Source: Trema orientale (taxonomy: Eukaryota; Streptophyta; Magnoliopsida; Rosales; Cannabaceae). From it: a DNA stretch of 64,000 nucleotides. Below are positions 35,090 through 48,508 of the stretch, piece by piece (within the stretch, counting starts at the first letter, position 1; each line of letters opens with the position of its first letter). The notes below the pieces were generated by a model, which was not told the origin of the DNA, searched no databases, and saw nothing but the letters and a program-made list of their open reading frames with translations. The DNA lies in assembly GCA_002914845.1 (NCBI GenBank), contig JXTC01000576.1, forward strand, positions 2,580 through 66,579, written 5' to 3'. A program made the translations under genes and the position numbers.

Positions 35090-36165
35090 CTACAGATTAT
35101 GTTGAGTTATAATTATGTATTATATTGAGTTATCATAAGAGATATAGTGTATTACAATAAAGTTTAAAATACAATCATTTATTGTGATATATAAATGATT
35201 ATATATAAAATATTTCGTATATTATTTATAATAGGTAATAATTATTTACAATCAGATAATATTTGTTTAAGATATAACAAAATATTATGTAATTGTACAT
35301 TATAAATATTAAGCTATATATTAAGATTATATTGTTTAGTACATTACAAAATATTATTATACTAATATAGATCAGACATCTGTTTCATAACTTTTGTTTC
35401 CCTTTTTTCCTTTGCGGATTTTCACTGCAATTAAAAAAGTAATTTTATTAGTATAAAGAAAAAGGCTTAAATTGTATCATTTGTTTTTTGGAAGAAAATA
35501 GTAGGATAAATAATGGTTTTTTTATTAAAATATGAAGAATTTGTTTTCAAATATGAATAAATTAATTACCTGCTCGATTTTCTTTTTCTTGATTCTTCTA
35601 TCGGTGTTGCCTCTGAGCTGTAGTTCAAAAAATATTAGTTATCTAATAGATAATTTATTTGATATTGTATTTAGTTAAGTAAGAATTAGTAATAATTTTT
35701 TATCTTCCTGTAATTTTTTTTGGATCGGGCTTTCTAGGGTCTAATGGTATAGTTGGCACTAGTTCTGGTTCTGGCACGATTGTTGGTGCTGGAAGGGGTA
35801 ATGTGGTCAATTCATTGTCATCGAATATTTTTGACACGATTGTGTCAATCAGCGCTCCTCTTCTGAAATAAATTTGGAATATTTTTATTTGCTCACAAAG
35901 TTCGATTATTGGTGACAATATTGTTGGATCAGTATAGCCTTCTTATACTGTCAATATAGAACATGGCTTCTCGATCAGAACTTGGGCCGCTTTTCTAAAT
36001 ATTGTTATGACAATAAATCATATTTCATCTTCAATTCTGGTATTTAATTTAGACCTGTCGAAATAATAACATAGTAAATTATAAATTATTAATTGTTTTA
36101 TTAGTGAATTAATTAAAGAGAAATTAATATTAATTATGTAATTAGATGTTGTACCATGGAGTTGC
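35090..36165 (-). other. Helitron 3' region, AT-rich non-coding
   Basis: Very AT-rich with short broken frames. A small frame at 35700-35918 (Pro-rich, minus strand) may be the tail of the RPA-like protein. Confidence 0.4.
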
Positions 36166-37884
36166 AATTGATGTCAGATGACCATGTGTATCGTACCACC
36201 ATCCGTTTCTTGCTTCTCGAACTTGTCGGGGGCATTGGGGGCAGGAATTGTAGTACCAGCCTTGATGTGTTTCAAATTTGAATATTCTTGCTTTCACTGT
36301 AAATTTGGCTCCCGGATAGTAAAAGAAGGAAAAAATTTGATGTTAGTGCAAATTATAGTATCTAATGATATTTTTATTTATTTTATTTATTTTTATTAAC
36401 ATGTTGTGCCAAAAGGTCTAATTGACTTAATTCTGCAATTGTTTTTCTATTTTACAATTTTTGTTATTCTGGCGGTTGTACTTCTCTTGGCACAGGAGCT
36501 GGTAGGAATTCGATATATTCTGTTATATGCCGAAACCTAGGTAATAGATTGGTTTGAAAAAAAAAACAAACAAACAATGTTTAGTGAAGATAAATGAAAG
36601 GAGATATTTTTTTTCTATTTCATAATTCTGGAAAATATGAGGGGTAATTATTACCTTGCTTTTAATGCATTGGTATATCTATGTTCATATAATATATTGT
36701 TGCACCAGTACTCGCAGCATATATATTTCCTATTCAATGTAAGAGTTTATGTCAGTTAATATATAATTAAAGTGCCAAAAATAGTTTTATGCATTGTATA
36801 AAATGTAATTATTAATTACCTAAATATTGTTTTATTGTCATAGATGTGAAAATAATTATAATCGGTTCCTCCATAGTCTTTACAATGTTTGTATGAAATA
36901 TTTTTGCTGTTTCTCTTTATAGAGTGATTTGTAGTTTCTCACTCCTACAATTAAATGAAATGATGTTAGAATATGTCTAGACTAAAGGATAAACTTTTTT
37001 TTTTTTGGCATGTGAATTATTGTAATCAATGAAGTAGTTACCTGATATTCTGTATTACCAATGTTCGCCTCAGTGTCACTTTTCCTTTGACAGTTGTTTC
37101 TTCTAAGTCTTGTATCTATGTCAACATTCCTATAATATCTTGTGTAAAGGGAAGGATATTAATACAGAAAAATTTAAATAATTATCGATAAGTATTAATG
37201 AAGAAATAATATTATAGTTAATGATACCTGATAAAATATCAATAACATCTGTCCTTGAGGGTAATTGGTCAAAGTCTATGAAATAAAATCTATATATTGG
37301 AATATCTGTTGTCAAGGTTGTTATTGGAGCAAAGGATGTTGCTCTGGCAAATTGCAGCATTGCAGTGTCAGGAATAATTTTGTATCTTGGTTTATTTTGT
37401 ATTATATTAAAGTTGGTAATTTGATATACTTCTCCTTCACTTATATGCTGTGACATATAGCCTGCATCTCAAGTTTTGATTGTTCCATCAATTACTTCAT
37501 GCTGTATTTTGAGAAACATTAGTTAATTATGATGCGATATTTTATGAGATTAAATACTAAAATACGAATGTGTTAATTATATTAAATGATGATGGTATAC
37601 GATATAAGATAATTTAATGTTATTTCTTTTACCTCATGATCAACTAAGACACAATCAAGGCTTATTAGACGTTCGGTTGTGTAATCATTGTTTTGCTAGA
37701 GTCGACTGATGCGAGCTTCGATTATTCCGTAGACTTCATTTGGTTTGAGAGACCGTATTGGTGTTGCCATTTGTTTTTTTAACTGTGGAGGAAAGAAATT
37801 TATTTGGATGAGAATATTATTAAAAATATTTGAAAATTTGATGCATAAAAGGTTAGCAAATGCATATAGAAATTCGTATCTCAA
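36166..37884 (-). pseudogene. Helitron-encoded RPA1-like single-strand DNA-binding protein
   Basis: On the minus strand an N-terminal exon reads 'MATPIRSLKPNEVYGIIEAR' (from 37767), like the first OB fold of plant RPA1-type proteins. A second block ('SEGEVYQITNFNIIQN...', about 37440-37230) resembles the next OB fold. Near 36310-36170 'GWYYNSCPQCPRQV' followed by 'WWYD' resembles the zinc-binding C-terminal OB fold. Plant Helitrons often carry such a gene downstream of Rep-helicase. The segments are separated by intron-like AT-rich stretches. I could not build a complete spliced frame and cannot exclude that parts are still intact. Confidence 0.7.
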
Positions 37885-38034
37885 TAGTGTTCTAATAATG
37901 TTTGATTGATAATATAATTTTTATACTTACTTAATGTTATATAAAACTTCTTTATAAACTATATTTTTAATATGAATTGGATATTTATTGATAGATTCAT
38001 TTATTAATATATATAGTCCCTTTGGAGTTGTCAC

Positions 38035-39640
38035 TCATGATATAACTACATATAGTTGACCATGTGTAAAGATATCATTCTCTAAATAAATACCTACTTT
38101 ATTTAATGACTGTCCCTGACTTTCGTTTATTGTCATTGCATAGCAGGTTTTTACAGGAAATTGTCGTCTTTTCAACGTAAATGGCCATTTAGGTTCGTTT
38201 ATGATCATTTCTATTCTTGGAATGTATACTTTTTCGTATTCATTATTTGAAATTATAAATTGACCTTCAATGACTCTGTTTGTTAATTGTGTAATCATAA
38301 GTCTTGCGCCGTTACATAATCCAATCGATTGATTTAAATTCCATAACAACATTATTAGAGTTCTAATTTTAAGATTTAATTCATGTGGTGGTACACCGTT
38401 GAACTTTAAAGTATGTAAAAATTCTTGAGGATATAATAGGTTGACCTCGTCATTATTTTCAGTTGAGACTATTATTGTATAATAGCTGCAATAAGTTTTT
38501 GATTCGTTAGGTACCAAGGACAATATATATTTATTTATACCATCAGTTGTTTTATTTTTTGGAGTTATTATTGCTCTATATCGTATATAGTTGATATTGT
38601 TGAAATTTTTTTCAAAATCGTCATATATCAATTTCGAAATTTTTTCAATTGGATTTGATTCAGATTGTATTAGGTATTTTTCCGGTATTTTAATCCATAT
38701 TGCGTCTTCATTTTCAGGATCTTTTATGCCTTCTGCAGTATCATTTCCAATATTTAGTTTCCACTTCGAAAATTCTAAAATTTCCTTCTTTTTTTTCTTC
38801 TGTAGTATTAGGGTTTTAGTCTCATATTTTCCGTAAGTGATAATAACTTAAAATGTGGCTATAAGTAAGAATTGTTGATACTTGTATTTATTATATCTTT
38901 TTTTGTTCTAGCTGGTATAACAGGTAAAATTTGCCGAAAATCACTACCTAATATAATCCTCATTCCACCAAAAGGTTGATCAAACTTATTGTTTACATCT
39001 TGTAGTATCTTGTCTAAAGCTTCGAAAAAGTATTTATTGTTCATTGGTGCTTCATCCCATAATATTAATGTTGTTATTTTAATTAATTTTGCCACCTGAG
39101 TTCCCTTTTTAATGTGACATGTGGTAAATTTATCTGTTAATAGATATATTCGAAATCTTGAATGTATAGTTCTGCCTTTAGATAGCAATAATGAGGCTAT
39201 TTCAAATGATGCAACGGCTAAAACAATTCCGTTATTTGATCTGATTTTGGTAATAATTGCATTCCATAAATAAGTTTTTCTAGTGCCTCCATGTCCGCAA
39301 ATAAAGAATAAATTTTGTTTTTTTTTAATTTACTGATTCTATAATTTGTTCATAGATATAGCGTTGTTCAGTATTTAAATTCTTTTCCAAAGTAGTGTTT
39401 TCTTTTTTTTAATTTATAAATGTCGTAATCTAGTTCTTCTCGTAAAAGTCTATTGTTTAAATCATCGATTAGTGTTCCTGTTGGTAGAGATAAATTAAAA
39501 TTTATTAGAGTTGATGAGTTCAAGTTTAATTGCTTTTCTAATTCATATAATACATAGTTGAATAGTTCATTTTCAGGAGTTTGAAAGTTTAGATTATTGA
39601 ATAAAGTGTTAATTCTGTGTAAAATATCTTCTGTCATAAG
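38035..39640 (-). pseudogene. Helitron PIF1-like helicase domain, defective
   Basis: On the minus strand the motifs appear in order: Walker A as GHGGTRKT (39273-39296), where the family has GGTGKT; 'LSKGRTIHSRF' (39188 region); motif II 'LILWDEAP'; 'GSDFRQILPV' (family usually GGDFRQ); 'QEFLHTLKFNGVPPHEL'; 'MLLWNLNQSIGLCNGARL'; 'WPFTLKRRQFPV'; and 'CYAMTINESQGQSLNKVG'. A frame break occurs at about 38835-38860. It is the C-terminal half of the Helitron RepHel protein. The Arg in the phosphate-binding loop should block ATP hydrolysis, so this copy is probably non-autonomous even apart from its frameshifts. Confidence 0.9.
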
Positions 39641-42600
39641 TTTCCAATAATTTTCAAGTAATTTTGTTGGATTATTTACATTACAAAATAATAAGATTGT
39701 TGTGAATAATTGTCGTAATTGATGCGATGTTGACCAAAATGAGGCTTCTAATATTGATTCATTCCATTCTTTATAATTCCCTAATAAATCTAGTGCATTG
39801 CATTCTGCTTGATTTATTGGGTATGCTATACCATCAATGGTTCGTATAGACTCGAAGCTTGTTGCTCACCCTTTTGATGATTTAATAATAATTTCAGGTA
39901 ATATAATTCTCCGGAACTTGGGTGGATATAAAAACTTTGTCCGATTGAATATCCTAATTTTCTACGGGTCCAAATTTTGTTTTTGTTATTCCAAACCTAT
40001 TTGGCATGAAATTCTATGTATGAAAGTTGTCTAGCTTCTGTATTAAATTTATTTATTTCCATCCATTCTGTTAAAATTATTTTTTCAATTCATGGCCGAC
40101 TAATTATATTATCAGGTCGTTGGTTTGAGTGAAATGTTATATTTTGCATACGTGATAAATGAATTACTAATCTTTGTATTGCTGGATTTCTGGAATGTAT
40201 AGAATATTCATATAATCTCCAGATGGCTTCATACGGTGTTATGTATCGACAATTAATATAGTTTTTTATTTCATCTATTTCTTTGTAAGTAGCTTGACAA
40301 GATTGTTCTGTACAAATACTGTCTTCTATTACCACTCTTAACCTATCTGGACTTTTGGTTAAGTACTTAAATAAATATTTTATTAGCATGGATTGTGAAC
40401 ATATTTTGACATTTATGTGAGCTTGAAATTTTAGACACAAATCTTTATTATAAGGGACAATAAATCTGTTATCTAATTTAATACTTTCTTTTTGTACATA
40501 AGATGTTGTGTTTCTACGTTTATGATGGACGAATCCATTTTCTTCAATAGTTATTTCATTTTTAAATTGTTTAGAGAATTTCTTAGAACAAATTGAGTTT
40601 TTCATGCATGAAGCATTTGTCTTAGTAGTACCACATTGATACGAACCCCGCCAACTTGTGATGAAACCCGAAACAAGGATGATGCCTAGGACCGTTCTAC
40701 AATTAGATTCGGATGGGAAACCTTGACCCAACACCTATAAAGAGATATGAACCTTAGTATAAGGGAAGACGCCACAATCAAAGATGAAAAACTCGATTGA
40801 TAAGTCAAGGGATGAATACCACAGAGAAATATGATAAGTTCGAATAAGTTCTCAAAGAACCAAAAAGAAATTGCTCTCAATTTTAATGAATTGTAATTTG
40901 ATCCTTTCATTAAGCTAATGGCTATTTCTATACATAAAGGTCGCGAAAATTGGCTAAAAAAACCTAAGAAGCTGCCCAAAACAAGAAAAGGAAACTAAAA
41001 TAACCTAATTCAATTCTAAGAATTGATTTGCTACAATTACCCTAAACACACCTACTTCACAATAAAAAAAAAAAGTATCTTAATTGGCATGCAAGCCTTA
41101 TAACTCAATAATAAAACTTAATAAATAAATAAAAAAGATAATTTATTTAATTGCTACCAGTCATTCTCCTTGATAAGTCAAAATCGACTAAGTTATCCAA
41201 ATTAGGAAGCTAGCTTGTAATTCACGCACCCCTTGAGCAATCCTCTTTTGAAAGTCCTTTCTAGATTATTCCAAAACTTGAATAATGGAAATCCAAACTT
41301 GTGGATCACGTATAACATCATCCTTGGGCCTGCAAGAATTTATCTCAGTCCAAATACTTTGAATCAGCCTATTGAGAGACTCCTTGAACCTTTCAGCTCG
41401 AACTCTTGTAACCGGTCCAATTGGAACTTGAATTGAATCCGCATTCCATGCTCTTATGCGTGCCATGTCCTCATCATTCTACACGGTCCATGCATCATAA
41501 ATTCTGCTATGATTTTATATTCTTGTAGGTTTTTTTTGGGATTGGGTATTTCAGCTAAAATGAATTGATCAATTCGAGATGGTTCTGATAATTTTTCATT
41601 AGGATATAACCAAAATAAGAAATGACAGTGGGGTAAGCCGCACTTTTGAAACTCGACAACATATAAATCTACATAACAATATAAATATAAGAAATAAGAG
41701 GAGGATGTTAGTTTTAATAAAAGGTGAGACCTTTTTTTTTTCCTTTTTGTTAAGGAAAATAATATTGTCTCACCTGCAATAACTGTCCCGAATATTTTAT
41801 CAGTCTTAATGGTGGACAATACCTGGTTTAATTTCATTTTAAAAATTCTCATGACTATAACTGGTTTGTCTTCAGCTTTTTGACCGGAAATTTTATTTAA
41901 GGCACGTATAATTTCTGGCCATTTCAGATTGCATGTAAATGTTATAAATAAGTCAGGATTTTCATATTGTCTATATATTACTATTGCATCTTAGTAATTT
42001 TAGATCATATATCTAGAACTTCTAGTATGGCTAGATGGAAGAATAATTCTTTTGCCAATTGCTCTAGCATCTGTGTCACCTCTTGTAAGGCGTCTTGGAC
42101 ACCTTGAAATTTCAGATCTTAAATTGTTTTGATTTTTTCTGATGTAATCTAATCGATCTTCTTCAAAAGAAGCGTATGCATCAACTACATATTGTTGAAA
42201 AAGTCTCCCACTTTTAAATAAAATATTATTTACGTTTTGTCGCTGTTGAAATTGGTAGCAATAGTATGCTCGCATAGGTATTCTGTTTGTTGAGAGTCGT
42301 TTTCCTGGTCTATTTATATTCCAATTTAAATCAATTCTATAACCATCCTCTCCATATGGAAATAGGAGTGGATATTGTAGGGCCATATAAGATGGGTGTA
42401 ATTTTATAATTCTTTGTAAATTATTGGTTCTATCTTCAATTATGATATCTCTTCTGTTTTCATATTCACCAATATCTCCAATAATTAAGTCTCCTATATC
42501 ATTTGAAGTAGGTAATTCGTATTGATCATTATCTGTTGGTCGTCGTCCAATTAGTCTTAATTTCATGGATGGGATTTCGTTTTCATTGTATCTATCTCTA

Positions 42601-43494
42601 ATACAAAAAAGCTTTACTAATTTATTATTTTTATTAAGTGTTTTAATTAAGTTTTCAACAATTGATTTTATCAAGTCTTTTGTTATATCATCAAATGAGA
42701 ATGCTGACATTCGGTTTTCAATTTCATTTTCTGTATCGTATATGTGTAATTGGGAAAATCTTGGAAGGTTATTATTTGTTGGCAACAATGATCCAATAAG
42801 ATAGTGTACTTGACCACTGATTTTGAAAATGTATGGACTATCTAAATTTCTTGTATTTTGTTCTATGTTTACTCCAAAAGATGCAAAAGCAAACATAGAA
42901 TTGAAAGTCCGAATATGTTTTCATAAATAAGTGTTTATGGGCCCTCCGTAATAATCAAGTAACTGATCTAGTATTGGAGGGGGATTTTTTGTTGGGGCAA
43001 GTTTAATTTTTCTATCTTTACAACATAAGTTGTATTTTGGTGAATGAGTTCTTTTAGTAGATTCATCAAACTAAAAGCATGCATCGCAATGTTTACAGAC
43101 ATAGGAACAATCGTCTAGATCGTAATATTGATTAATATCACCTGTAAAATAGTGTTGAATGAGAATTAAAATTGAGAAGATATGTAAAGAGTTGAATCCA
43201 TAATAGAAAAAATACATGGTTTTTTCCTACATTTGTCAGAAGTGTAGGATAATTACTCTGTCTATTGGAGTTAGCTTGTATCGATGATTCAGCCAGATAA
43301 AAGGAAGATCTTCCAGAACTTGTAAAATTCGACATCGAAATGAGTTTCGATCGTCGAATATTTTTTGAAGTGATATTGGGCTCTCCACAGTGATGATCTG
43401 AAGCATTATCATGGTTAACTACTAAATCATCGTTCAAAAGAGAACGATAACGTCGTTTACGTTAACGTCTTGACGATAAAGAATTGCCTGACAT
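39641..43494 (-). pseudogene. Helitron Rep (HUH endonuclease) domain, interrupted
   Basis: The N-terminus on the minus strand starts near 43494 ('MSGNSLSSRR', then a stop). A long open block, 42896-42000, is the Helitron N-terminal region. An apparent 105-base GT-AG intron (41773-41669) restores 'VIADLYVVEFQKCGLPHCH'. The HUH motif appears as PHCH (about 41620-41636) and the two-tyrosine motif as KYLFKYLTK (about 40353-40385), both catalytic signatures of the rolling-circle Rep. The reading is split by an 845-base insertion (40636-41480) exactly inside HGPC|G, and further stops lie downstream (about 40089-39640). Confidence 0.88.
40636..41480 (-). mobile_element. Nested retrotransposon-derived insertion in the Helitron Rep gene
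   Basis: The Helitron frame reads ...HGPC up to 41481 and resumes with CGTTKTNASCM at 40635, so the intervening 845 bases are foreign. ACA is repeated at both borders. The right part encodes on the minus strand a gypsy-type leader/gag segment ('MARIRAWNADSI' and 'GPVTRVRAERFKESLNRLIQ', 41466-41266). The rest is non-coding. It looks like a truncated, non-autonomous LTR-retrotransposon derivative; no LTR pair was recognised. Confidence 0.75.
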
Positions 43495-45695
43495 TGTTTT
43501 ATAATTTATCTAAGCAAAAACATAAAGTCAAATGTTATTATGTTAACAGTTTTTATTAAAAATTTATGAAATGATATAACATTATTATCTACATATCCAA
43601 TGGCTATTCCTTTTTGTTTTTTTTTTTTTTTGTCTTTTTTATATCTATTTTTTTTATATGTTAATTTATTTATACTATATCAATTTTTGTTTGGATAATT
43701 TACTTTTGCTATTATTGTGTTCTTAATGTATTTAATTTACTTATAATATTTTTGTTTATAACTTTGACAAATCACATTGTTACGGTAGATTTTATGCGTA
43801 TTTATTGGTCGTTATTCTTTTGCATTATCATTTTCATATTATTTATATGGTGGGGCTTTATTTTTTTTTAATGTTGTATAGATTTTGTTATTTTTATTAT
43901 CATTTAATCTATATTATTCAATTTTTTTTAATCAAGTTTGTTATTATGCTTGTTTTTACATGCGAGAATAATTCTCTTTTTTTTCAGTCTCTTTGGTGAA
44001 ATTAAATTATGGGTTTTTTTTTTTTGGGCAAAGTATAGGGTAAGTGTATATTTTGTTTTACATATATAACTTTTAATTATTTACTCATATTTATATGTGA
44101 ATGACACGAATTTTACTTTTATCATTTGTTTTTGCGGTCATATATTTTGAGCAAATGTTTTAGGCAAGATTTGTAAGGTTTTTTTTTGCCCTGCATCGTT
44201 TTACTAAGTAAATAGTTTAGATTCTTTTATTTTTTCTATTTTTTTTCCAGTTCTTATTATTGATTGTGATTTTATATTTTTTTGCTTAATATACTAATGT
44301 TTTCATATCTGAGTTGTAACTTGTATTTACCTTTTTTTTTTCCCCTTTTATCTTGAAGATATAACTGTTAGGACAAAAAATAAGTTATCCGTATATTTTT
44401 CCAAATAGGATTGTTTGTTCCTTACTAAGGTTTAATGCTTAGATATTACATACATTATAAATGGGGGAAAAAATCAAAGCTTTATATCTAGATCTATTTA
44501 AAATTAAACTTGTTTGAATTGTGGGAATTAATTTTATTGTTATAATATTTATTGTTTGATGCTTCAGTTATGCTGGATGACATCAAAATCAACTTTTTAT
44601 TCTGATCATTATAACTGGGTGTTTTTTCTACTTATTCAAAATATTTTCATGGTATAGATCTTTTTTTTACACTACTAATTCCTTTTGTTTATTATCCCTA
44701 TTTCTTTATTTTTTTCCTTTTTTTTTAGATTGTATTCTTTAAGCACATACTTTGATACATGGATTATTTGTATTAATTATATCTGTATTTTATTATTAAA
44801 AGTTATAATAATTGAACGTTACACACAATACACAAATTATTGAAATCAAATCTTGAGTGTTATGCTCTAATTACATATAAAATCAAGATCAAAATATTTT
44901 AATTGGAATATATAAAACATTAAATTACAAGTAACAAAACTGAATACATAACGGTATTAAAATTCCTTAAGTAAATTTTACAACAGAGTTGATGACAATC
45001 TACTTTTCTTTTTTGCTCTTCTTTCTTCATACTAAAATCTCCTTCCGCTTCTTTGTCGAAGAGAAAAAGGAAAGTTCTTCATCAATCCAATATGGTTAAT
45101 TCTTCATTTTGATTATAGCTATATAAATACATATACTTAAATATATCTCGTTAAATATATTAATATATGTAAAAGTTGGCTCAAATATGTTAATGTATTA
45201 TCAATATATGACAAATCCGTAAAATAATGCACTTGCAAGTATTTATCCAACTACCTAAGAAATTGTTTTTTCAGTATGTTGGGAAAAAATATTTCTGGTA
45301 ATTAGATAAATACATGAGACATTATTAGCATATTAAAAAATCTGCCATATATATTAAATCAGTCGAATAAGAGAACGCAAAGCACAGGAGTATACGTTGG
45401 ATTACTCAAAAAGCTACCAAGTGAATAGAGACCGAGGCAACTGAACTCATTTATTCAGGCAAAATCCAGGGGAGCAAAATAACAGAAAAAAACCCCAACC
45501 TGATTATTAAACTGGAGCTCACATAGAGGGCTATGGCAATGAGGTCATAAAGAAGGGAAACAAAAAGATTAAGGTAACCACACTCACACATCAGCCTTAA
45601 AAAGGATTTTGGCCATGAAAAGGATTTTAGGGATAACCAAATCTAATCAAACATCTTAAACACACAACTGGTTCATATCCACACCTCGCACGCAC

Positions 45696-45893
45696 GAAAT
45701 GACTAAAAAAAACCCTTCGAAAACAACAATTCTCTCAACCCTCCAATGGCAAAACCGTCAATTAACACCACTTCCAAAAAGAATTGGGGAAAAAGGCTCA
45801 CAGAATGACTAAAAAAACCCCTTCTATAAGGCCAATCCCCCCAATCCTCTAAGGGCAAAAGCATCAATGCACACCACCACAAAATTATTAAAA
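45696..45893. repeat. Tandem duplication, unit about 106 bases
   Basis: 'gaaatgactaaaaaaaaccc' at 45696 recurs as 'gaatgactaaaaaaacccct' at about 45803. In each copy it is followed by 'ccaatggcaaaaccgtcaat'-type sequence and 'acaccac'. Two diverged copies. Confidence 0.7.
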
Positions 45894-46599
45894 AAACAAA
45901 AAACAAAAAGTAAGGTTATTGTTCTATGTACAATAAAACCCCTGCACAACTATATTAATAAGTACAGTAATTTTCAAAGCTATCTAAACTCTTTCTACAA
46001 TACTTGAAATCATTCTATAATCGGCAAAATTCATCACAGAATAATAATAACCAATATTCACGGCAATTTTAGAGCAATCCAGATGTAACTCCATATGATT
46101 AAGAAAATTTCGTAGTCATCATCGCCAAATATAAGGAAGCCATAAAATATGATTGGAAAAGACTAAAACAGAACTAAATGGAAAAAAAGAGAAAGAAATA
46201 AAGACTGGATAGATTGACTTGGAAGGAGAATAAAGCCATTAACAGAGAGGAAAAATATGGAGAAGGAAAGACTACATAAACAATCAGCAAAAGAACAGAG
46301 AGAAGAGTATATGATTGCCGAAGACTGAAACAGAAGTGAATGAGGGAAGAGGGAAAAGGAATAACAATTGAACAGAAAGATTTAGTAGAGAAGCAGACAC
46401 GATTAACAGGGATGGGAACTACAGATGGGAAAAGGCCACATGATAACAGTCACTAAAAGAACAAAGAGAAGAATGATATTAGGCACGAAAGCACTAAATA
46501 AGCTATCAAAACATTCCATAAGGTCTAAGATAAAGGCAGAGAGATAATTATTTAACGAATACATGTTAATTTAGCATAGAACAAAATTTAATTAGATTT

Positions 46600-46950
46600 C
46601 AGGCCAACAACAGAATTTATTAAAATAATTCAATAATACATAACACTCAGCGTAATAATAAAGTAATAAGTACTTTAACAACATAGAAACAAAATATAGA
46701 GAAGATATCAGTTAACAACAGAACAAAAGATGACCATACTTAACATCCGTAAAGAGATAAGTATGTGAGCAGCGAACATTAATTAGCAACACAACAAAGT
46801 ATAACCAGATTCTAAATCAACAACAATACTAAATAAAACAGTTGGATACTACACAGCACTCAGTATAACAACAAAATAATAAATGCCTTAACAATATACA
46901 AACAGAGTATAGAATAAACATTAACTAACAACAGAACAAAATACAGTCAT
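46600..46950. repeat. Tandem duplication, unit about 215 bases
   Basis: 'aacactcagcgtaataataa' at about 46641 recurs as 'agcactcagtataacaacaa' at about 46856. The similarity continues through 'caacatagaaacaaaatata' / 'caatatacaaacagagtata' and 'taacaacagaacaaaa'. Confidence 0.65.
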
Positions 46951-47339
46951 AGTCGAGAGGGATAAGAACCCAAAACACATATAATATGGTCTAATAAATA
47001 TTCATAGTACCTGATACAACTGCAAAACATAGTCCTCCAAACTAACTTGAAAATGACAGAGATTATATAAAGGGTAGAAGAGAGAGTATGAGCATAATAA
47101 ATATGGCCAAGAAGAACAGCAACAAACTCAGCAGTAAATTTTGGATAATAAACAGGAGTCAAAGTAGGTAGAGTTAAGCAAGTGGAATACAGCGAACACA
47201 ACAAATAGCATGACCATTTATAAACAAACAATAATCAAATAAATATAAAAGCCACCAAAGGGTAAAAAAATCATTGAACACATGGCAATACTTACAACAG
47301 ACACGTAATAAAAGTGCCACAGTTAAAAAAAAAATTCAA

Positions 47340-47900
47340 AGACTTATTAAACACTGAACCCTGATTTTTTTTACTTTTCTTTTTTTTCCCCTTTTTTTTA
47401 ATTCAAATAATACAAAAATATCCAAACAGCATTAAATACAGGTCTGAAACCATAAATGTGAACAGACAGAGCATGAAAAGTAAAAATAGAGGTCATGATG
47501 AACATCAAAAAAATCTGAAGTAAGAAATAAATATGAAAAAAAGAATTTTTATTACATTTTTTTTAATCCACATGATAGAAAAATATCAAAACAACATTGA
47601 ATAGAGGCTTAAGGCCGTAGATGCAAATACGTAAATCATCAAAAGCAAGAATACAGGTTATCATGAGCATCAAAAAAATTTCAAACAAAAAACAAATATC
47701 ACATAAAATATCTATTTCCAGCTTTTTTTAATCCGAATAATTAAAAAAAATATCAACACAATATTAAATAGAGATCTGAATATATGAATACAGATGCACA
47801 CATCATCTCGAAACTAAAAGTACAGGTCATAATAAGCATCAAAAAAAATCCAAAGCAAACGATAAACATGGAACAGGGAAAATATAAAAAATGACATTTA
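47340..47900. repeat. Tandem array of three units, about 165-170 bases each
   Basis: 'catcaaaaaaatctgaag' (47503), 'catcaaaaaaatttcaaac' (47668) and 'catcaaaaaaaatccaaag' (47837) mark three successive units. Each also contains an 'aatacaggtct/gaggctt/gagatct' segment and a 'ttttttaatcc' segment. Confidence 0.7.
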
Positions 47901-48357
47901 ATATCCAGAATGATCTAGATAATATTCTAGACATTTCCACGGGAAAAAACACATCCGAAAGAATAGAACTCATATCACATATTAGCAATAACAAATATTC
48001 AACCAATAATAATGCAAAAAAACAATCGTACAAAAATAATCGGAAAACAGAGATTCAGAACAGAAAAATACCAGACAAAGAGAGAGGAGCATCGCGTAAG
48101 ATAGTAGATTTCAGATCCAAGCAATCAACTTCAAAGCGGCAAACCAAAAATTAAAAAACAGGGAGCCAAACAAAAATAAAGATAAAAAGATTCAGACCGA
48201 GACGAAAGAACAGAAAGAAGAGCCATCGAAAGAGATGCAAGGGCAAAGAGACTAAACCACGAGGAACAAAGCGAAAAATCAAATGGAAAGGGACACGAAA
48301 GGACAATCTGCAGAGTAGGAAGAAGAAAACCCTATAACACAAAGAGAAGAGAGAGAA

Positions 48358-48508
48358 NNNNNNNNNNNNNNNNNNNNNNNNNNNNNNNNNNNNNNNNNNN
48401 NNNNNNNNNNNNNNNNNNNNNNNNNNNNNNNNNNNNNNNNNNNNNNNNNNNNNNNNNNNNNNNNNNNNNNNNNNNNNNNNNNNNNNNNNNNNNNNNNNNN
48501 NNNNNNNN
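48358..48508. other. Assembly gap (151 N)
   Basis: A run of N of unknown true size. It separates the CT-rich leader from a short sequence that repeats 45888-45960. The 5' end of the Helitron may lie here. Confidence 0.97.

Larger units (their letters stand above)
43495..48357 (-). other. Long non-coding leader region of the Helitron insertion
   Basis: About 4.9 kb with no gene. 43500-45100 is T-rich on the plus strand. 45280-48357 is A-rich on the plus strand and contains three tandem-repeat blocks, listed separately. On the minus strand, 48357 to about 48000 has the look of a plant promoter-proximal 5' UTR: CT-rich, 'agggttttcttcttcctact', then a T-rich intron-like stretch. This could be the transcript leader of the Rep-helicase gene or a captured host leader; sequence alone does not decide. 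Confidence 0.45.

Noticed and set aside
37265..37453. Plus-strand frame overlapping the RPA-like block
   Set aside because: Antisense of a coding stretch; no family resemblance.
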